Source: Gammaproteobacteria bacterium (GTDB lineage Bacteria > Pseudomonadota > Gammaproteobacteria > UBA6429 > Thiohalophilaceae). From it: a stretch of 11,887 nt of DNA. Location of the stretch: the NCBI GenBank assembly GCA_013152045.1, contig JAADGZ010000133.1, positions 1 to 11,887 on the forward strand. Reading direction: 5' to 3'. The position numbers and the translations under genes were made by a program. This document shows positions 7,178 to 11,887 of the stretch, piece after piece (the first letter of the stretch is position 1; the number at the start of each line of letters is the position of its first letter). The notes under the pieces were generated by a model. That model saw only the letters and a program-made list of their open reading frames with translations, was not told the DNA's origin and ran no database searches.

Positions 7178-10100
7178 CTAGGCAGCGGCGCGTTGCAAAT
7201 CTTCCAGCAGATCATCCAGTGAAGCGGCCTTCGGCGTCACCAGCCAGAATTTACCGGCGGCATCGGCGAAGTTGTCGAGAATAGTCTGGCCGTGTTGGCT
7301 GCCGGTTTCACGTACAAATTCTTCTAGCACATCACGCAGGTGGTTGCGGTAGGCTTCCATATGCTCGGAGGCAATCCGCTGGATATTGATGTCCTGGTTG
7401 ATGCAGTCAACAAACTGGTGGGCTTCATCATAAACATAGGCGAAGCCGCCAGTCATACCGGCACCGAAATTGCTGCCCGTCGCGCCGAGGACCGTCACTG
7501 TACCGCCGGTCATGTATTCGCAGCCGTGATCGCCAATGCTTTCTACCACTGCATTGCAGCCCGAGTTACGCACGGCGAAACGTTCACCTGCGGCACCTGC
7601 GGCGAACAACTTGCCACCAGTGGCACCATAGAGGCAGGTATTGCCCATGATCGGGGTATTGGCGGAATCAAAGGTGCTGCCTACGGGATGGCGAAGTACC
7701 AGTTTGCCGCCAGCCATGCCTTTGCCGACATAGTCGTTGGCATCGCCTTCGAGATACATATGTAGGCCACCGGCATTCCAGACGCCAAAACTCTGTCCTG
7801 CAGTGCCGGTCAGTTTTAGGGTGATAGGTGAATCTTCCATACCGGTGTTGCTGTGACGCAGGGCAATTTCACCGGATAGACGGGCACCGATGGAACGATG
7901 AATATTCTGCACAGAGTAGCTAAATTCAGCTCCGCACAGGTTTTCAATTGCCGGTAGCGCATCGGCTACCATTCGTTCGGCTAGCTCGCCTTTGTCGAAG
8001 GGGTCGTTATGCGGTTCGCTACAGAATTGCGGTTTGTCCTCGGGCACCCCTCCATCACTAAGCAGCGGACTCAGATCAAGATTTTTCTGTCTGGCGGTGC
8101 TGCCTTCAAGCAGTTCCAGTAGATCGGTGCGGCCAATGAGATCGGTAAATTTTCGACAGCCCAGTTTAGCCAGCAGTTCACGCACCTCGCGGGTGATGAA
8201 GTGGAAATAGTTCATCACCATTTCTACCTGGCCGATAAAGTGCTCGCTGCGCAGGACACCGTCCTGGGTGGCGATGCCGGTGGCGCAGTTGTTGAGATGA
8301 CAGATGCGCAGGTATTTACAACCCATTGCTACCATTGGCCCAGTGCCAAAGCCGAAACTTTCTGCACCGAGAATGGCGGCTTTAACGACATCCAAACCGG
8401 TTTTCAGACCGCCATCAGTTTGCAGACGGACCTTGTCACGCAGGTCGTTGGCGCGCAGTAACTGGTGGGTTTCAGACAGTCCCAGCTCCCAGGGACCACC
8501 AGCGTATTTAACCGAGCTCAGGGGAGAAGCGGCGGTGCCGCCATCATAGCCAGAGATGGTGATGAGATCGGCGTAGGCTTTGGCGACACCGGCGGCAATG
8601 GTACCCACACCGGCTTCGGCCACCAGTTTTACTGAAACCAGGGCTTCCGGATTGACCTGTTTGAGATCGAAAATAAGCTGGGCCAGATCTTCAATCGAAT
8701 AAATATCGTGGTGCGGCGGCGGTGATATCAGGGCCACGCCGGTTTTGCAGTAACGCAATTCGGCGATCAGATCGTTGACCTTGTGGCCGGGAAGCTGGCC
8801 GCCTTCGCCAGGTTTGGCACCCTGGGCAACCTTGATCTGCAGCACCTCGGCGGAGCGTAGATAGGCCGGGGTGACACCAAAGCGACCGGAGGCCACCTGT
8901 TTAATCTTGGAGCGTTTCGCTGTGCCGTAACGCCGCGGATCTTCACCACCCTCACCCGAATTGGAACGTCCACCTAAACGGTTCATGGCTTCAGCCAGAG
9001 TTTCATGCGCTTCCGGCGAGAGTGCGCCAAGACTCATGGCCGCCGAGTCGAAGCGTTTTAGAATATTTTCTGCTGCTTCCACTTCATCCAGCGGTACCGG
9101 GCTGGTATCGTCGCGCAGCTTTAGCATATCGCGTAAGGACAGGGCCGGGCGCTCATTTACCTGTGCGGCATACTCTTTATAGGTATCATAGTTGCCGGTT
9201 TTAACCGCTTTTTGCAGGCTTTGCACCACATCCGGATTATAGGCGTGATCTTCACTGCCGTGGATGAATTTCAGTAGCCCACCCTGATCAATGGCCTTGC
9301 GAGGATTCCAGGCGAGTTGGTGCAGGCTGCGTTGTTCGGTTTCCAGATCTTCAAAACGCGCACCTTGCACCCGGTTGGTGGTGCCTTTAAAGCAGAGTTC
9401 CACCACTTCCTGATGTAGGCCCACAGATTCAAATAGCTGCGCGCCGCGATAGCTGGAAATGGTGGAAATACCCATTTTCGAGGTGATTTTGTATAGCCCT
9501 TTGTTGATGCCATTGCGATATTGGGCATCCAGCTTGCAGGCGTCCTTTTCGCTGATTTCGCCTGAACGTACCAGATCACGAATTACTTCATAGGCGAGGT
9601 AGGGGTGTATCGCGGTGGCACCGTAACCGATGAGGGCGGCGAAATGGTGAGAATCACGTACCGTACCTGATTCTACTACGATGTTGGCATCGCAGCGCAG
9701 GCCTTCGCCAATCAGACGATGATGGATCGCGCCGGTGGCCAGCAGGGCGTGCACGGGCAGGCTGTCTTTTTCAATCTTGAAATCGCTGATTACCAGGATT
9801 ACGGCACCATCATTAACTGCGGCTACCGCTTCATCACATATGGCCTGTAAGGCATCCTCAAGATGTTGTTGCAGCGGCCGGTTGAGGTTGATACGGCAGT
9901 TTTTGTAGTCGGAGTTTTTCTCTCCCAGGTTGAGCAGCTGGTGAAATTTGCTGCTGGACAGTACCGGTGAGTCTACCAGTAGGCGATCGGCATGTTCCGG
10001 GGTTTCCTCGAACATATTGCGTTCACGGCCAAAGCAGGTTTCCAGCGACATGACGACCTGCTCACGAATCGGATCGATAGGCGGGTTGGTGACCTGGGCA

Positions 10101-11647
10101 AACTGTTGGCGGAAATAATCGTAAAGCGATCGCAGCTTGCGTGAGAGTACCGGGAAGGGGGTGTCATCACCCATGGAACCGATAGCTTCCAGGCCATTTT
10201 CCGCCAGTGGCCGAATCACCTGGTCGCGCTCTTCGAAGCTGACCTGAAACAGTTTTTGGTATATCTCGGCCTGTTCGGAAGAAAGCAGGCTGTCACAGCT
10301 TTCCTCCGATAGTTTTGATTTCAGGCGCAGGGAACGTTTGTAGATCCATTCTTTATATGGCCGGGCGGTTTTCAGCTGGGTATCGATATCTTCCGGCATC
10401 AATAATTCACCGGTCTGGGTATCTACGGCGACCATTTGTCCTGGCTTCAGACGGCCCTTGCTGACCACATCTTCGGGTTTGTAATCATAGACGCCGATTT
10501 CCGAAGCGAGGGTGATATGCCGATCTTTGGTGATTACCCAGCGTGCTGGGAGCAAGCCATTTCTGTCCATGGAACAAGCGGCGTAGCGGCCATCGGTCAT
10601 GACGATACCCGCCGGACCATCCCAGGATTCCATGTGCATGGAGTTGTATTCGTAAAAAGCACGCAGATCGGCATCCATGGTTTCGACGTTTTGCCAGGCC
10701 GGGGGGATCAACAGACGCATGGCGCGGAAAATATCCATACCGCCAGCGAGCAGGGCTTCGAGCATATTGTCCAGGCTGTTGGAGTCAGAACCACTCATGG
10801 AGACTAGCGGGCGCACATCCTCCATGGGAATATGTGGCGATTCGAACTTGTGGCCGCGTGCCACCGACCAGTTGCGGTTGCCCTGGATCGTATTGATTTC
10901 GCCATTGTGAGCCAGATAGCGGAAGGGTTGAGCCAGTCGCCACTGGGGCCAGGTGTTGGTGGAAAAACGCTGATGAAAGACGGCGGTGGCCGACTCCATT
11001 TTTGGATTATTGAGATCCTGATAGAACACCGGCAGATTTTCCGGCATCACCAGGCCCTTGAAGGAAATGACCGAGGAAGAGAGGCTGGGAACATAGAATA
11101 TTTCATCGTTCTGTTCGATAGCCTTTTCGCTGCGCCGGCGAGCTATATATAAGTGGCGTTCGAACGTGGTTTCATCCATGCCATCGGCGGCGTTGACGAA
11201 AATTTGTTCAATCTGCGGCAGGGTTTTCAGCGCTTCCTCACCGCAGGCGCTGGTATCGGTCGGTACCACGCGCCAACCCAGCACGGCCAGGCCTTCTTTT
11301 TTCAGTTCCGTTTCAAGGATTTGGCGGGCGTTATTAGCCAGGTCGGTTTCTGTGTTCAAAAACACCATACCCACAGCATAGAGCGGTGCCAGGGCAAAGC
11401 CATGTTCTTTGGCGACAGCTTGCAAGAAACCATCGGGTTTCTTCAGCAATAGGCCGCAACCATCGCCGGTTTTGCCATCTGCGGCAACGGCGCCACGGTG
11501 GGTCAGGCGGGCCAGTGCGCAAATAGCGGTTTCCAGCAACCAGTGACTGGCTTTGCCGTCCATCTGGGCAATTAGGCCAAAACCACAATTATCCCGTTCA
11601 AATTCAGGGCGATAGAGACTGTTTTCTAGTTTGGGCTGTGTACTCAC
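7178..11647 (-). CDS. gltB: Glutamate synthase (NADPH) large subunit
   Basis: This encodes a 1489-residue alpha subunit that converts glutamine and 2-oxoglutarate to two glutamates, acting with GltD in the cytosol. Domain order is complete. The type 2 glutamine amidotransferase begins with DNCGFGL, whose Cys21 should be the N-terminal nucleophile after removal of a 20-residue propeptide, and runs to about residue 430. The central domain reaches about 780. The FMN-binding synthase domain includes [15 protein letters not shown] (from 892) and [12 protein letters not shown]. The [3Fe-4S] cluster cysteines are Cys1110, Cys1116 and Cys1121 in [12 protein letters not shown]. The C-terminal beta-helix has repeated GG/GATG motifs at about 1250-1440. 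The start is GTG at 11647-11645; AAGG lies 13 bases upstream, a weak ribosome site. A sigma70-like promoter and leader hairpin precede it, and gltD follows. Confidence 0.98.
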   Translation of the reverse strand: MSTQPKLENSLYRPEFERDNCGFGLIAQMDGKASHWLLETAICALARLTHRGAVAADGKTGDGCGLLLKKPDGFLQAVAKEHGFALAPLYAVGMVFLNTETDLANNARQILETELKKEGLAVLGWRVVPTDTSACGEEALKTLPQIEQIFVNAADGMDETTFERHLYIARRRSEKAIEQNDEIFYVPSLSSSVISFKGLVMPENLPVFYQDLNNPKMESATAVFHQRFSTNTWPQWRLAQPFRYLAHNGEINTIQGNRNWSVARGHKFESPHIPMEDVRPLVSMSGSDSNSLDNMLEALLAGGMDIFRAMRLLIPPAWQNVETMDADLRAFYEYNSMHMESWDGPAGIVMTDGRYAACSMDRNGLLPARWVITKDRHITLASEIGVYDYKPEDVVSKGRLKPGQMVAVDTQTGELLMPEDIDTQLKTARPYKEWIYKRSLRLKSKLSEESCDSLLSSEQAEIYQKLFQVSFEERDQVIRPLAENGLEAIGSMGDDTPFPVLSRKLRSLYDYFRQQFAQVTNPPIDPIREQVVMSLETCFGRERNMFEETPEHADRLLVDSPVLSSSKFHQLLNLGEKNSDYKNCRINLNRPLQQHLEDALQAICDEAVAAVNDGAVILVISDFKIEKDSLPVHALLATGAIHHRLIGEGLRCDANIVVESGTVRDSHHFAALIGYGATAIHPYLAYEVIRDLVRSGEISEKDACKLDAQYRNGINKGLYKITSKMGISTISSYRGAQLFESVGLHQEVVELCFKGTTNRVQGARFEDLETEQRSLHQLAWNPRKAIDQGGLLKFIHGSEDHAYNPDVVQSLQKAVKTGNYDTYKEYAAQVNERPALSLRDMLKLRDDTSPVPLDEVEAAENILKRFDSAAMSLGALSPEAHETLAEAMNRLGGRSNSGEGGEDPRRYGTAKRSKIKQVASGRFGVTPAYLRSAEVLQIKVAQGAKPGEGGQLPGHKVNDLIAELRYCKTGVALISPPPHHDIYSIEDLAQLIFDLKQVNPEALVSVKLVAEAGVGTIAAGVAKAYADLITISGYDGGTAASPLSSVKYAGGPWELGLSETHQLLRANDLRDKVRLQTDGGLKTGLDVVKAAILGAESFGFGTGPMVAMGCKYLRICHLNNCATGIATQDGVLRSEHFIGQVEMVMNYFHFITREVRELLAKLGCRKFTDLIGRTDLLELLEGSTARQKNLDLSPLLSDGGVPEDKPQFCSEPHNDPFDKGELAERMVADALPAIENLCGAEFSYSVQNIHRSIGARLSGEIALRHSNTGMEDSPITLKLTGTAGQSFGVWNAGGLHMYLEGDANDYVGKGMAGGKLVLRHPVGSTFDSANTPIMGNTCLYGATGGKLFAAGAAGERFAVRNSGCNAVVESIGDHGCEYMTGGTVTVLGATGSNFGAGMTGGFAYVYDEAHQFVDCINQDINIQRIASEHMEAYRNHLRDVLEEFVRETGSQHGQTILDNFADAAGKFWLVTPKAASLDDLLEDLQRAAA

Positions 11648-11703
11648 GCTGATTCCGATACCTTGCTTAAATAATCGTCTTGCTTACATAATTTTTTAGG
11701 TGC

Positions 11704-11722
11704 TTGCCTGACGCGCAGGCAA
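11704..11722 (-). promoter_or_regulatory. Leader hairpin in the gltB 5' untranslated region
   Basis: TTGCCTG at 11704-11710 and CAGGCAA at 11716-11722 form a perfect 7-base-pair stem with a 5-base loop. If transcription starts about seven bases after the predicted -10 box (near 11727), this hairpin is at the very 5' end of the mRNA. No U-tract follows it, so it is not a terminator. It may stabilise the message or serve as a regulatory site; both are inference. Confidence 0.45.
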
Positions 11723-11733
11723 AAGGGCCAAGC

Positions 11734-11763
11734 AGTATACCGGATCTGGCCGCCTTGCTTCAA
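11734..11763 (-). promoter_or_regulatory. Predicted sigma70 promoter of gltB
   Basis: On the minus strand TTGAAG (11763-11758) is followed after 18 bases by TATACT (11739-11734), matching four and five of six consensus positions. The spacing from the expected start site to the GTG codon is about 80 bases. It lies in the gap between the end of the SPOR-domain gene and gltB, as expected for the start of a gltBD transcript. Confidence 0.6.
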
Positions 11764-11833
11764 TCTCCAGATAGCTTTGCGTCTGGCTGCTATCAGCCGA
11801 ATGGACGATTTTTCAGTGACTTAGCCAGTTATA

Positions 11834-11887
11834 TTACTGGAGTTCGGCTTGAATGCTGGCAAAACTGCGCGGCCAGGGTCGGGTTTT
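11834..11887 (-). CDS. C-terminus of a probable DamX-like SPOR-domain protein (partial)
   Basis: Reading the minus strand from the window edge gives KTRPWPRSFASIQAELQ and then TAA at 11836-11834. The form KPWxRxFxxIQxEL is how many SPOR domains end, where this peptidoglycan-binding domain closes with a strand and short helix. DamX-type SPOR proteins act at the division septum. In Pseudomonas-type genomes a SPOR/ATPase gene (after aroK-aroB) lies directly upstream of gltB, which supports the call. Only 17 codons are visible, so the identification depends on motif and position together. The gap from this stop to the gltB start (186 bases) holds the gltB promoter. Confidence 0.6.
   Translation of the reverse strand, partial: KTRPWPRSFASIQAELQ

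Noticed and set aside
10436..10807. Plus-strand open frame within gltB, and similar ones at 7340-7765 and 8201-8461
   Set aside because: They are shadows of gltB reading frames with low-complexity or unrecognisable products.
11825..11840. Hairpin CCAGT/ACTGG overlapping the stop of the SPOR-domain gene, considered as its terminator
   Set aside because: The stem is only five base pairs, A/T-looped and without a following U-tract on the minus strand.

Overview
The window looks like chromosomal DNA of a gammaproteobacterium outside the Enterobacterales. The right two thirds carries, on the minus strand, the tail of a probable SPOR-domain protein (damX-like), then gltB, gltD and hemE. From memory this is the order seen in Pseudomonas and related gammaproteobacteria. 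The protein sequences of GltB, GltD, HemE and the DUF2797 protein are typical of that class. I cannot name a genus.

Layout from left to right. Positions 1-66: end of an inverted-repeat element. 66-1316 (+): outer-membrane beta-barrel protein with a signal peptide. 1325-1404: second, related inverted repeat lying between two convergent genes. 1410-3323 (-): a 637-residue protein of no family I can name. Its middle matches the active-site region of ATP-type phosphoenolpyruvate carboxykinase (PEPCK), and an extra P-loop sits at its extreme C-terminus. 3384-4211 (-): DUF2797 zinc-binding protein. 4233-4324: third palindromic element. 4403-5467 (-): hemE. 5478-5626: a fourth, long, imperfect inverted repeat. 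5632-7038 (-): gltD. 7178-11647 (-): gltB, preceded by a good sigma70-like promoter and a 5'-leader hairpin. 11834-11887 (-): C-terminal 17 codons of a probable DamX/SPOR protein.

GltB and GltD form NADPH-dependent glutamate synthase, the second half of the GS-GOGAT ammonia assimilation route. HemE is uroporphyrinogen decarboxylase of tetrapyrrole synthesis and uses glutamate-derived precursors. These genes are ordinary. The accessory part is the left third, where an unrecognised PEPCK-like protein and an outer-membrane protein sit among several dispersed palindromes. The most interesting object is the PEPCK-like protein. It keeps the Y-x-G-x-x-K-K and His motif with exactly the PEPCK spacing, lacks a good P-loop at the usual place, and ends 15 residues after a second, well-formed P-loop, five bases from a repeat element. 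It is either a truncated gene or an unusual architecture. No complete mobile element, CRISPR array, tRNA or rRNA was seen, and no gene-free stretch exceeds 300 bases.
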